DNA from: SFLA01 sp045595165
Lineage (GTDB): Bacteria; Bacillota; Clostridia; Oscillospirales; CAG-382
DNA: 12,996 bases
Direction of reading: 5' to 3'
Assembly (NCBI GenBank): GCA_045595165.1
Contig: JAZNZY010000037.1
Coordinates: 1 to 12,996 of the forward strand
Part shown: positions 1-5,926 of the stretch, in pieces
How the letters are laid out: each line of letters opens with the position of its first letter
How positions within the stretch are numbered: the first letter of the stretch is position 1
Program-made: the position numbers and the translations under genes
The notes under the pieces: model-generated
What the model saw: only the letters and a program-made list of their open reading frames with translations
What the model was told of the DNA's origin: nothing
Databases searched by the model: none

Positions 1-1
1 T

Positions 2-214
2 GATGAAAACGGTGTTGAAGTATCGCTTAAGTGCTTCGATGCAAACGGATTGATTCATTACGTTACATATGACTCCGGCAAGACCCTTTCTTGGTCTGAG
101 TATAAGTACGATGAAAACGGAGAGTTTTTGGAAAAGATCGAGCATTCCGTAGAAGGAATATACGTAGAGCCTGATGGCGACGATGCCGAGATATATACGT
201 ATGATGTACCGTAA
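2..214 (+). CDS. C-terminal fragment of YD/DENG-repeat-like protein (5' end outside window)
   Basis: An open frame runs from the window edge to a TAA at 212-214 and gives 70 residues with no start in view. The fragment is acidic and rich in Tyr, Asp and Gly. It shows a repeated pattern: DENG, then FDANGLIHYVTYD, then YKYDENGEFLEK. This resembles the loose YD-type repeats of extracellular or envelope beta-rich proteins. No catalytic motif is visible, so the function is unknown. The gene converges on the minus-strand aldolase and the IS element. The 172 bases between its stop and the IS end hold only a weak 6-bp hairpin (241-246 with 266-271) and no T-tract terminator. It could be the tail of a lipoprotein or of a longer repeat protein. 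I am fairly sure it is coding, and unsure of the family. Confidence 0.6.
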   Translation, partial: DENGVEVSLKCFDANGLIHYVTYDSGKTLSWSEYKYDENGEFLEKIEHSVEGIYVEPDGDDAEIYTYDVP

Positions 215-386
215 AACGTTGCTGAACTCGGAAATATATTTGTAGGGTGGTCTCTTTCAAGCTAACCTACAGAATACCAATATTACTCACCTGTTAATTT
301 TAGAATTAGCCTCTTTTTAAAGTTTCTTTGCGTGCTTTTTCAATAGAAACAGATTAAGATTACGATGAAAAAGCCCCCCGAAGTAA

Positions 387-432
387 TGTTCTGCCCCAAA
401 TTGTACGGACAGCACAAAAAAGCCCCCTATGG
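387..432. repeat. IS right inverted repeat (downstream of orfB)
   Basis: This is the terminal repeat downstream of the transposase. It carries TG at the tip, TACGGACAGCAC, then AAAAAAGCCCCC and CTATGG. It pairs imperfectly with 1684-1731. The segment just after the orfB stop (a CCTA/TAGG mini-stem, then GGGGGCTTTTTT on the minus strand) may also serve as a weak terminator for the IS transcript. Confidence 0.6.
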
Positions 433-448
433 TAGGTAATATTCAAAT

Positions 449-1303
449 TTAAGCAACATACTGACTTCGTTTTTCGAGCGGAGTCAGTTTTGTTTTGGTT
501 TGAATACGTTCGTTGTTGTAAAAACGAATGTACTCACCTATGAGGAGGCGCGCCTCCTCATAGGTTTTCAGTTTCACGCGGTAAATGCATTCGGTTTTGA
601 GAATCGAAAAGAAATTTTCCGCCATAGCGTTGTCATAAGGGTTGCCCTTACTTGACATTGACGGCGTTATGTTGTAAGATTGAGTAAGCTTAAAATATGC
701 TTGCGATGTATATTGAAAGCCTTGGTCACTGTGGAGCTGCAACTCTGCAGTGACTTTTTCTTTCCTCTTGGCTGCTTTGATCGTATCTAATACAAGATTT
801 ACTGTTTGTTGTGTTCTGGTCTTGTATGCAACTATGCTATTATCATACAAATCTCGGATGATAGACAGATACAGAACACCTTGCTTCGTGTGTATGTACG
901 AAATATCCGTTGCCCACTTCTGGTTTGGTCTGTCTGCTTTGAAGTTCTGCTTCCAATGGTTTTCGTATTTATGTAGATGTTCGCCGTATTTGTAGAATCT
1001 GCGTCGTCTGATGACCGACAGCAAATTGTACTTTTGCATGATTCTCAGGATTGTTTTCGGGTTTTTGTGTATGCCGTTACGTTCCAGCCAAATATGTACT
1101 CGACGATAGCCGTAAGTCTTTCCGCACTTGTCCTGACACTCTCTTATCTTCTCAGCAAGAGGCAGATCCTTGGCCGGTACTTCCTGCCTTTTGACATAGT
1201 CGTAGTAGCCGCTCCTTGACACGTTGAAGAACCGGCACATTTCGCTGATCGTATACTTATCCTTATGACGATAGATTACCATATACTTTACGCTTATTCT
1301 CAC
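449..1303 (-). CDS. IS3-family transposase OrfB (DDE integrase-like)
   Basis: This 284-residue protein is the catalytic subunit that cuts and joins the IS ends. The N-terminal part (about 15-100) is an HTH_21-like region with CGKTYGYRRVH at 60-70. It is followed by the rve/RNase H-like core. The catalytic triad is visible: D133 in WATDISY, D193 in LHSDQGFQY and E229 in NPYDNAMAENFF. The spacing of 35 residues between the second D and the E is the DD(35)E signature of the family. The start is a GTG at 1301-1303 that overlaps the orfA stop (GTGA). A later ATG is codon 8. OrfB lies in the -1 frame relative to OrfA, as is usual in IS3, but no A6G-type slippery heptamer is seen. Reinitiation after orfA is therefore an alternative to a frameshift fusion. 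The AAAGGAA just upstream sits very close to the GTG. Confidence 0.93.
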   Translation of the reverse strand: MRISVKYMVIYRHKDKYTISEMCRFFNVSRSGYYDYVKRQEVPAKDLPLAEKIRECQDKCGKTYGYRRVHIWLERNGIHKNPKTILRIMQKYNLLSVIRRRRFYKYGEHLHKYENHWKQNFKADRPNQKWATDISYIHTKQGVLYLSIIRDLYDNSIVAYKTRTQQTVNLVLDTIKAAKRKEKVTAELQLHSDQGFQYTSQAYFKLTQSYNITPSMSSKGNPYDNAMAENFFSILKTECIYRVKLKTYEEARLLIGEYIRFYNNERIQTKTKLTPLEKRSQYVA

Positions 1304-1650
1304 TTCCTTTCTATGAGCGAGAGAAAATCCCGCATCAGTTCGTTTTCCATTTCCAAACGCTTAATATGCCGTTCTTGACTTGCGAGTTGATATTGTAGTT
1401 GAGTCAGTTTGCTTAATTGCTGTATTGATGGTGGTAATACCGTCCCATCTTTGCGCGGTCTGCCTTGCCGTTTTAATTGCACGCCCTCTGATAACTTTCG
1501 TTGGTTTCTATTGTATCTGTGGAAAAAGGTGTGTATTTTCTCGTAAGAAAAACCTAACCGTTCTCCTATTTCTCGTTGCGTTAAGCCCTTTGATTTAAAT
1601 TCTAATATTTCTTTTTCGTACTGTTTAATGTGTCGATACTCTCTTGGCAT
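1300..1650 (-). CDS. IS3-family transposase OrfA (helix-turn-helix protein)
   Basis: This 116-residue protein binds DNA at the IS ends and pairs with OrfB. A helix-turn-helix of the HTH_8/HTH_23 type spans about residues 23-45 (LTQREIGERLGFSYEKIHTF). A basic linker KRQGRPRKDG is at 60-69, followed by a leucine-rich, coiled-coil-like C terminus (about 75-113) that would mediate multimerisation. The ATG at 1648-1650 is preceded by AGGAGGG with a 7-nt spacer, an excellent ribosome binding site. That site forms the 3' arm of a perfect 12-bp hairpin, so translation is probably controlled (see 1658-1694). The stop TGA overlaps the orfB GTG. Confidence 0.92.
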   Translation of the reverse strand: MPREYRHIKQYEKEILEFKSKGLTQREIGERLGFSYEKIHTFFHRYNRNQRKLSEGVQLKRQGRPRKDGTVLPPSIQQLSKLTQLQYQLASQERHIKRLEMENELMRDFLSLIERK

Positions 1651-1657
1651 AAAAATT

Positions 1658-1694
1658 CCCTCCTATGGTTTTTCTTAATTATACCATAGGAGGG
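1658..1694 (-). promoter_or_regulatory. Hairpin sequestering the orfA ribosome binding site
   Basis: CCCTCCTATGGT and ACCATAGGAGGG form a perfect 12-bp stem (1658-1669 with 1683-1694) with a 13-nt loop. On the minus-strand transcript the 3' arm contains AGGAGGG, the only good ribosome binding site for orfA. RNA entering the IS from outside carries both arms and would hide the site. RNA started at the promoter in the loop lacks the 5' arm and leaves the site free. The structure is seen in the sequence; the control role is inferred from comparable arrangements known in other insertion sequences. Confidence 0.7.
1678..1686 (-). promoter_or_regulatory. Extended -10 promoter of the IS (TGGTATAAT)
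   Basis: On the minus strand TGG is followed directly by TATAAT, a full extended -10 element. No good -35 box is seen at 16-18 nt, but extended -10 promoters can work without one. The predicted start, about 7 nt downstream (near 1671-1674), lies inside the hairpin loop, after the 5' arm. The leader to the orfA ATG would be about 20-25 nt. Confidence 0.65.
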
Positions 1695-1731
1695 TGCTTT
1701 TTTCATTGTCCGTTTTTAACGGTTCGGTTCA
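1684..1731. repeat. IS left inverted repeat (upstream of orfA)
   Basis: This terminal repeat lies upstream of orfA. Read inward on the minus strand it begins TGAACCGAACC, then AAAACGGACA, AAAAAAGC and CCTATGG. It matches the other end at 387-432 imperfectly. It contains a small CCGTT-TTT-AACGG hairpin (1710-1722), and its inner edge merges with the 5' arm of the regulatory hairpin. Confidence 0.6.
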
Positions 1732-1738
1732 GTTTTGT

Positions 1739-1751
1739 GGGGGGGGCTTTA
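1739..1751 (-). terminator. Half of a terminator hairpin split by the IS element
   Basis: The aldolase stop TAA (1749-1751) runs straight into AAAGCCCCCCCC on the minus strand. The matching arm, GGGGGGCTTTTT on the minus strand, lies at 368-379 on the far side of the IS. Joined without the IS, the two arms give a 10-bp G/C-rich stem followed by a T run, as in a Rho-independent terminator for the aldolase. I see the inverted repeat directly; that it was one hairpin before insertion is inference. The alternative is that these G/C tracts belong to the IS ends. Confidence 0.45.
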
Positions 1752-2726
1752 GTTTTCACGATCCCACAGCACGTGGTAGAAGCCGACATAATCCTTATCG
1801 TCTGTTTTTATCTTATCGATAGCGGGACCGGGATGGCGGTTGAGCATACCGGTGAGAAGATACGGTATCTCATATCCCCACACCAAGCCCTGCGCCTTAA
1901 GAGGAAGCATATATTCCTGAATAAATTTGAGTACGTAAACTACGTTATAACGGGGATTGCGCAAAAAGCCAAGAATACCCTCAAGTATGCAGTTTCCTGC
2001 TCCTCTTCCCATCCCCATCATAGTGGCGTCAAGATAGCTTGCGCCGAAGGCGACGGATTCAACGGTATTGGCAAACGCCATCTGCTGGTTGTTATGGGCG
2101 TGCATACCAATCTTTTTCCCGTACTTTTCACCAAAGGAGCAATACAGCTCGGTAAGCTCGCGCACCTGCTCGGGATAAAGGGAGCCGTAGCTATCAACAA
2201 GATAGATAACGTCAACACTGCTCTTGCCCAGCATTTCCAACGCCTGCTCCACATCCTTGGAGTCTGCCGTGGAAACAGCCATAATATTCACGCAGGTTTC
2301 ATAACCCTTGTTATGGCAGTATTCCACCATTTCGATAGCGGCGGGAATGGTGTTGATATAAGTGGCTACGCGGATCATATCGATAACGCTGTCTTTTTTA
2401 TCGATAATGTCCCGCTTATAATCGGTTCTGCCTACATCCGCCATTACGGATATCTTAAGATCGGTGTTATTATCGCCTATGATAGCGCGGATATCCGCTT
2501 CTTCGCAAAACTTCCACTTGCCGTAAGCCTTTTCATCGAACAGATCCTTTGAAGCCTTGTAGCCGAACTCCATATAGTCCACGCCGGCCTTTATATTTGC
2601 TTCGTACAATGCTTTTACAAAATCATCCGTAAAAAAGAAATTATTTACAAGACCGCCGTCACGAATAGTAGCGTCAAGCACCTTTATGTCGGGACGGTAG
2701 ATCATAAGATTACCTTTTTGTGCCAT
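1749..2726 (-). CDS. RDG-type aldolase, HMGL-like (DRE-TIM metallolyase) TIM barrel
   Basis: This 325-residue cytoplasmic protein lacks a signal peptide. The DRE-TIM signature is at 18-25 (DATIRDGG), with R22-D23 as the catalytic Arg and metal-ligand Asp. The metal-binding His pair is H209 and H211 in GMHAHNN, and GMGRGAGN at 238-245 is the second conserved block. The RDG form of the motif is typical of 4-hydroxy-2-oxovalerate aldolase-like enzymes, which split or form C-C bonds with a pyruvate enolate, rather than of acetyl-CoA Claisen enzymes. The substrate is unknown. No acylating acetaldehyde dehydrogenase (DmpF/MhpF) is next to it, so the catechol meta-cleavage role is unlikely. The ATG is preceded by GGAGGA at 8 nt, which supports this start over M8. 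The stop overlaps the first terminator arm, into whose loop the IS appears to have inserted. Confidence 0.85.
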   Translation of the reverse strand: MAQKGNLMIYRPDIKVLDATIRDGGLVNNFFFTDDFVKALYEANIKAGVDYMEFGYKASKDLFDEKAYGKWKFCEEADIRAIIGDNNTDLKISVMADVGRTDYKRDIIDKKDSVIDMIRVATYINTIPAAIEMVEYCHNKGYETCVNIMAVSTADSKDVEQALEMLGKSSVDVIYLVDSYGSLYPEQVRELTELYCSFGEKYGKKIGMHAHNNQQMAFANTVESVAFGASYLDATMMGMGRGAGNCILEGILGFLRNPRYNVVYVLKFIQEYMLPLKAQGLVWGYEIPYLLTGMLNRHPGPAIDKIKTDDKDYVGFYHVLWDREN

Positions 2727-2760
2727 TGTTAAATCCTCCGTAGGAAAATTGTCTGGTGGC

Positions 2761-2769
2761 AGTATACCA
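2761..2769 (-). promoter_or_regulatory. Probable extended -10 promoter for the aldolase gene
   Basis: The minus strand reads TGGTATACT, an extended -10 element, 35 nt before the aldolase ATG. The -35 region at 17 nt (TTTATT) is weak. The surroundings are strongly AT-rich. The 88-nt gap to the upstream CPBP gene is long enough for a separate promoter. Confidence 0.5.
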
Positions 2770-2814
2770 CAAATATATTAAAAAATAAATGGATTTTTTG
2801 TTTTTTGCGTTTTT

Positions 2815-3483
2815 TTATGTCATCAGCATAAATCCGATAGTGTTTATAGCGAAGTTTGCAAACATATGCACAAACCAAGACGTATATATGGTTCCGTGCT
2901 TTTCGTTAAGATAATTGAATATTCCTCCGCCAACGGCAAGAGCAACAACAACCAGCAAAAACAGACCTATATTGAACCAGCCGATCATCATAGCGACGTG
3001 ATAAAGAGAAAAAGCCACTGAACTTATCATATACGCCGCCATACGGTTAGTGCCCTTTTTAAGATTCATAAACACAAAGCCGCGGAAAAAGAATTCCTCA
3101 AGCAGTGAGTTTGCGAAAGAAATATAAAGGGAAACGTATAAAAAGTTATCCTTGGTTACACCCGCGGTGGAAGAAAGGGCGCTCACTATTCCCGAAAAAT
3201 CGAAAAACGGTCTTACGGCAAAATACGCTCCGAGAATTAAAGCGTACAATCCCACACCCAAGGCGAGAGAAACCAAAAAGGGCTTTTTTTCGAATCGAAA
3301 CAGCGTTTTAAGGGAAACGTCCCTGAAAAACAAAGAAAACAATAAAGGCAAAAGCAAAAACAAAAGGATCTTTATAACGGATTTAACTGCATATCCCGGC
3401 TGTATAACGCCGTCCACCAGCGCCATTATCCCGCAGGAAACAACGGTTAACGCCAATATCCCGAAAACTACGGTCTTTTTCAT
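2815..3483 (-). CDS. CPBP family intramembrane metalloprotease (Abi/CAAX-like)
   Basis: This 222-residue protein is strongly hydrophobic, with about six to seven membrane segments. All three CPBP/Rce1-type motifs are visible. Motif 1 is EE-x3-R at 129-134 (LLEEFFFRGF). Motif 2 is F-x3-H ending at H162 (FSLYH). Motif 3 is H-x3-N at 206-210 (FVHMFAN). The family comprises membrane-embedded proteases of the prenyl-CAAX type; bacterial members often act in bacteriocin immunity or envelope maturation. Nothing nearby points to a bacteriocin, so the substrate is unknown. The ATG is preceded by AAGGGAG at about 6 nt. The gene lies 42 nt downstream of the DHHW lipoprotein with no convincing terminator between, so the two are probably co-transcribed. 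Confidence 0.9.
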   Translation of the reverse strand: MKKTVVFGILALTVVSCGIMALVDGVIQPGYAVKSVIKILLFLLLPLLFSLFFRDVSLKTLFRFEKKPFLVSLALGVGLYALILGAYFAVRPFFDFSGIVSALSSTAGVTKDNFLYVSLYISFANSLLEEFFFRGFVFMNLKKGTNRMAAYMISSVAFSLYHVAMMIGWFNIGLFLLVVVALAVGGGIFNYLNEKHGTIYTSWFVHMFANFAINTIGFMLMT

Positions 3484-3525
3484 TTTTGCTCCCTTCTTGT
3501 TAAGTAAAATACGCTCTTAAAGCTT

Positions 3526-4761
3526 TTAGTCTATAAGTCCTGCGAAATATCTGTTCCACGCACCGGTGTTACCCATTGACGAGTTTACCATAAAGAGGAT
3601 ATCGTCAAAATTATAATCGCCAAACTTTTCGTATACGTTAAGATCGCCTGCATAGCGGGGGTCTACCACCACTATATTCCCGTAATGCTCGGTAAGGAAA
3701 GGAATGCAGGCGTTGGCATAAGAATCCTTAATGATCAAAATAGATTTATCCTGATCATTTTCGGGCACGTTGATGACCATATAGGGATGATCTCCGCCGA
3801 TAAACGCGGGATATCCTTTTATGGAAGTGATAATGCAGGTTTTGTAGGTCGATACACCGAAACCGCCGTGTATGGTCATCGTACACTCTTTTCTTGGCAT
3901 ATACGCTTCGATAGTATCGTAAAACTGTTTAACGCGGTAATCGTTGGTAAAACCGTACATAGAGCCGATGTAGTTCTCACGTATTATCTCAATCTCGAAC
4001 TCTTCAATAGGAGTAGGCTCAAGACCAATGGAACGCACGAATTCAGCATACGCATAATACGCACCGCGCTGTGTCCAGTGATGGTCGCTTCGGAAATAAA
4101 GGTATTCATCCAGATGATCGGTATAAATATTTTTAAGATTTACGAAATTGATATCCTCGTTGGTAATAGCCGCCTCCATTTTATCTAAAATATCGCTTTG
4201 GCTGGAAATGCGGGAGTTTATCTCGGGATCGGTGATCAATATGGTGGCAAGGGGTGCGATAACTACGTTTATACGGGATTCGGGGAAAAGCTCAGCATAT
4301 TTATCGTAAACCTCGGCATACTTGGGAGCCTGCGTGGCGCTGAAAAAGGACTGAGTATATGCCGCGCCTTTATAAAGAACGAATCCGCCGTCAAGATATA
4401 TAGGCTTGCCGTCGTCAACGTAAGGCGGCAAAACGACTTCGGGAGTAGACGTTTCGGGAGCAGATGTTTCGGGCTCAGAGTTTTCGGGCACGGAAACTTC
4501 GGATTCCTCGGAAACTTCGCTTTCCTCGGGCAAAGATTCCTCGGTTGATATTTCCTCGCTCACTTCATCGGAGCTTTCGGAATACACGCTTTCATCTGCG
4601 GAAACCTCTTCGAACGCAGAAGCTTCGCTTTCCTCCACAATTTCTGCAGACGAATTATCAAAAATCGATTGCTCGGGAGAAGAGAACTCATTATCCGCCA
4701 CACAACCGAAAGCTAAAACAAGCAAAGCGGACACAAGGACCGCAAGAACGTATTTTTTCAT
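3526..4761 (-). CDS. DHHW family lipoprotein (SGNH/AlgX-like fold)
   Basis: I start this gene at the ATG at 4759-4761 (411 residues). It has GGAAGG about 9 nt upstream and opens straight into a lipoprotein signal peptide with lipobox LAFGC (C20). The frame is open to 4812, but that extension would precede the signal peptide and overlap the promoter. After C20 comes a Ser/Glu/Pro-rich low-complexity linker (about 24-113) that would span the cell wall. The globular domain follows. Its DHHW motif is at 226-229 (YFRSDHHWTQRG) and KDSYAN at 345-350 carries a plausible catalytic Ser347. Related SGNH-fold proteins (AlgJ/AlgX) act in O-acetylation of exported polysaccharides. No MBOAT acyltransferase partner is in the window, so the substrate is open. 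It is the first gene of a probable operon with the CPBP protease. Confidence 0.85.
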   Translation of the reverse strand: MKKYVLAVLVSALLVLAFGCVADNEFSSPEQSIFDNSSAEIVEESEASAFEEVSADESVYSESSDEVSEEISTEESLPEESEVSEESEVSVPENSEPETSAPETSTPEVVLPPYVDDGKPIYLDGGFVLYKGAAYTQSFFSATQAPKYAEVYDKYAELFPESRINVVIAPLATILITDPEINSRISSQSDILDKMEAAITNEDINFVNLKNIYTDHLDEYLYFRSDHHWTQRGAYYAYAEFVRSIGLEPTPIEEFEIEIIRENYIGSMYGFTNDYRVKQFYDTIEAYMPRKECTMTIHGGFGVSTYKTCIITSIKGYPAFIGGDHPYMVINVPENDQDKSILIIKDSYANACIPFLTEHYGNIVVVDPRYAGDLNVYEKFGDYNFDDILFMVNSSMGNTGAWNRYFAGLID

Positions 4762-4793
4762 ATATACAAACCTTCCATTAATTGGTAATTTCA

Positions 4794-4822
4794 AGTATAT
4801 CACAAAGCTCAAGCAAATTCAA
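4794..4822 (-). promoter_or_regulatory. Promoter of the DHHW-CPBP operon
   Basis: The minus strand shows TTGAAT (4817-4822), a 17-nt spacer and TATACT (4794-4799). The -10 box ends 33 nt before the chosen DHHW start. It is back to back with the VOC promoter, 25 nt apart, so a single regulator binding between them could affect both. Confidence 0.65.
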
Positions 4823-4847
4823 TATACACAATAACAAGGTTAGGCGG

Positions 4848-4875
4848 TTGACACTTCGTTTTTTTGTGCTATACT
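4848..4875 (+). promoter_or_regulatory. Near-consensus vegetative promoter of the VOC gene
   Basis: A perfect TTGACA (4848-4853), a 16-nt T-rich spacer and TATACT (4870-4875) lie 27 nt before the ATG. This is the best housekeeping-type promoter in the window. It suggests strong constitutive expression of the downstream gene. Confidence 0.85.
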
Positions 4876-4902
4876 TAAAGAAAAAAGGAGTTTTTTACAT
4901 AT

Positions 4903-5298
4903 ATGGGACTCACAAAAGGAATACACCACATAGCCATTAAGGCAAAAGGAATTGAGCAGTACCGCAAAACGTTGGATTTTTACGTAAACGTTTTGGGCAT
5001 GAAAACCGTAAGAAGCTGGGGCGAAGGAGATAACCTTGGCTCAATGGTGGACACGGGCAACAGCGTGATGGAGATATTTTCAAATGCACCGGAAGTATTT
5101 GAGGAAGGCGCTTTGCGCCATATTGCTTTTGACGTCGAGAATACGGATGCCTGCATAAACGCCGTAAAGGAAGCGGGATATACCGTAACGGTAGAGCCGA
5201 AGGACATCGTTATTCAAGCAGACACCCCCCTTTCCGCAAGAATAGCCTTCTGTATAGGTCCTGTAGGTGAAACCATAGAATTTTTCCAAGTAAAGTAA
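4903..5298 (+). CDS. VOC superfamily protein (glyoxalase/bleomycin-resistance fold)
   Basis: This 131-residue single-domain protein has the two beta-alpha-beta-beta-beta modules of the VOC fold. The likely metal ligands are present: H9 (GIHHIAI), E57 (VMEIF), H73 (LRHIAF) and E126 (ETIEFF). The spacing is that of lactoylglutathione lyase-like and related dioxygenase/epimerase enzymes, so metal binding is likely. The exact reaction cannot be read from the sequence. The region around FYVNVLGMK (26-34) is the typical first-module helix and strand. The ATG follows AAAGGAG at about 12 nt, somewhat long but the only good site. It is a single-gene transcript, and its stop is followed directly by two palindromic 41-bp repeats and then a terminator. 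Confidence 0.88.
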   Translation: MGLTKGIHHIAIKAKGIEQYRKTLDFYVNVLGMKTVRSWGEGDNLGSMVDTGNSVMEIFSNAPEVFEEGALRHIAFDVENTDACINAVKEAGYTVTVEPKDIVIQADTPLSARIAFCIGPVGETIEFFQVK

Positions 5299-5379
5299 AT
5301 CACCCCAAGAAGCCTTGCGGCTTCTCGGGTACCCCGACAATCACCCCAAGAAGCCTTGCGGCTTCTTGGGGACCCCGAC
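5298..5379 (+). repeat. Two tandem 41-bp palindromic repeats
   Basis: Units 5298-5338 and 5339-5379 are direct repeats of AATCACCCCAAGAAGCC, then TTGC, then GGCTTCTTGGGGACCCCGAC. They differ at only three positions (CTCGGGT against CTTGGGG). Each folds into a stem of 11-12 bp with a 4-nt loop. The first unit starts on the last base of the VOC stop codon. No T run follows either hairpin, so these are not ordinary terminators. Related copies lie at 12887-12996, also just after a plus-strand stop codon. Confidence 0.9.
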
Positions 5380-5389
5380 AATAAAGTGA

Positions 5390-5415
5390 AAAAACGGGCT
5401 CAAAAGCCCGTTTTT
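5390..5415. terminator. Bidirectional Rho-independent terminator
   Basis: A run of A precedes the stem CGGGCT (5395-5400), loop CAAA and AGCCCG (5405-5410), which is followed by TTTTT. The flanking A and T runs extend the stem and make it work in both directions. It serves the VOC gene from the left and the five-gene operon from the right, whose last stop codon begins at 5416-5418. Confidence 0.9.
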
Positions 5416-5925
5416 CTATTTAATCTTTTCTATTCCGTCCGCAAGAGCCTGACTGCTTATCATTCCCAGATGAGATGCGGCAACGTTACCGTTCACATCT
5501 ATAAAATAAGTAACGGGAATGCTTGACACTTCATACGCGTTGGCAGCCGAAAAGGCAGTATCGTAATACACGGGAAAGGTATAACCGTTTTGAGAGATAA
5601 ACTCGTCAACCACATCAACGGTATCACGATTTCCGTCGGTAAGGTTTACCATTAAAAACACTACGCCTTCATATTCGGCGCAAGCCTTTTCAAAATCCGG
5701 CAGCTCTGCCTTGCAGGGAGGACACCATGTTGCCCAGAAGTTGAGTACAATGGGCTGTCCGAAGAAATCCGAAAGCTTTACTTGGTTTCCGTCGGTATCC
5801 AAAACGGTAAAATCCGGTGCGGTGGGCCGGCTTTTTTGTATATCCGTTTCCGCTACGCAGGAAAACAGAGAAGCCGATATTAACACCGCAAAAAGTAAAA
5901 CCGATATTTTCTTAAGTGTTTTCAC
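5416..5925 (-). CDS. TlpA/ResA-like thioredoxin-fold lipoprotein
   Basis: I start this gene at GTG (5923-5925), giving 169 residues. That start is one base after the trxA stop, has GAGG about 8 nt upstream inside trxA, and opens directly into a lipoprotein signal peptide with lipobox LFSC (C23). The longer frame to 5970 would add residues before the signal and overlap trxA. The AhpC-TSA/Redoxin-type domain covers about 35-169. The redox motif WCPPC is at 67-71 and the cis-Pro at P137 (SSIPVTY). WCPPC is usual for outward-facing disulfide reductases of the TlpA/ResA group. It would sit on the outer face of the membrane. Its reductant is unclear, since no CcdA/DsbD-type electron channel lies in the window. 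The tight junction suggests translational coupling with trxA. Confidence 0.9.
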   Translation of the reverse strand: MKTLKKISVLLFAVLISASLFSCVAETDIQKSRPTAPDFTVLDTDGNQVKLSDFFGQPIVLNFWATWCPPCKAELPDFEKACAEYEGVVFLMVNLTDGNRDTVDVVDEFISQNGYTFPVYYDTAFSAANAYEVSSIPVTYFIDVNGNVAASHLGMISSQALADGIEKIK

Positions 5926-5926
5926 A

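Larger units (their letters stand above)
387..1731 (-). mobile_element. IS3-family insertion sequence (two-ORF, IS150-like)
   Basis: The element is about 1345 bp long, within the usual IS3-family range, with orfA and orfB both on the minus strand. The proposed ends are TG...CA. The left end begins TGTTCTGCCCC and the right end, read inward, begins TGAACCGAACC. The terminal inverted repeats are imperfect over about 46-48 bp and share ACGGACA, AAAAAAGC and CTATGG blocks. Both ORFs look intact, so the element is probably recent or active. No 3-5 bp target duplication is obvious (left flank GTAA, right flank GTTT), so the exact ends are uncertain by a few bases. Confidence 0.85.

Noticed and set aside
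241..271. Hairpin TGTAGG/CCTACA as a terminator of the first gene
   Set aside because: The stem is only 6 bp, the loop is long and no T run follows it.
1665..2552. 295-residue plus-strand open frame over the aldolase and IS end
   Set aside because: It runs antisense to the RDG aldolase, crosses the IS border and shows no recognisable motif.
4762..4812. N-terminal extension of the DHHW protein
   Set aside because: It would place 17 residues before a complete lipoprotein signal peptide and would overlap the -10 region of its own promoter.
5298..5379. CRISPR-like tandem repeats
   Set aside because: The units abut without unique spacers, and each unit is itself a hairpin. No cas gene is present.
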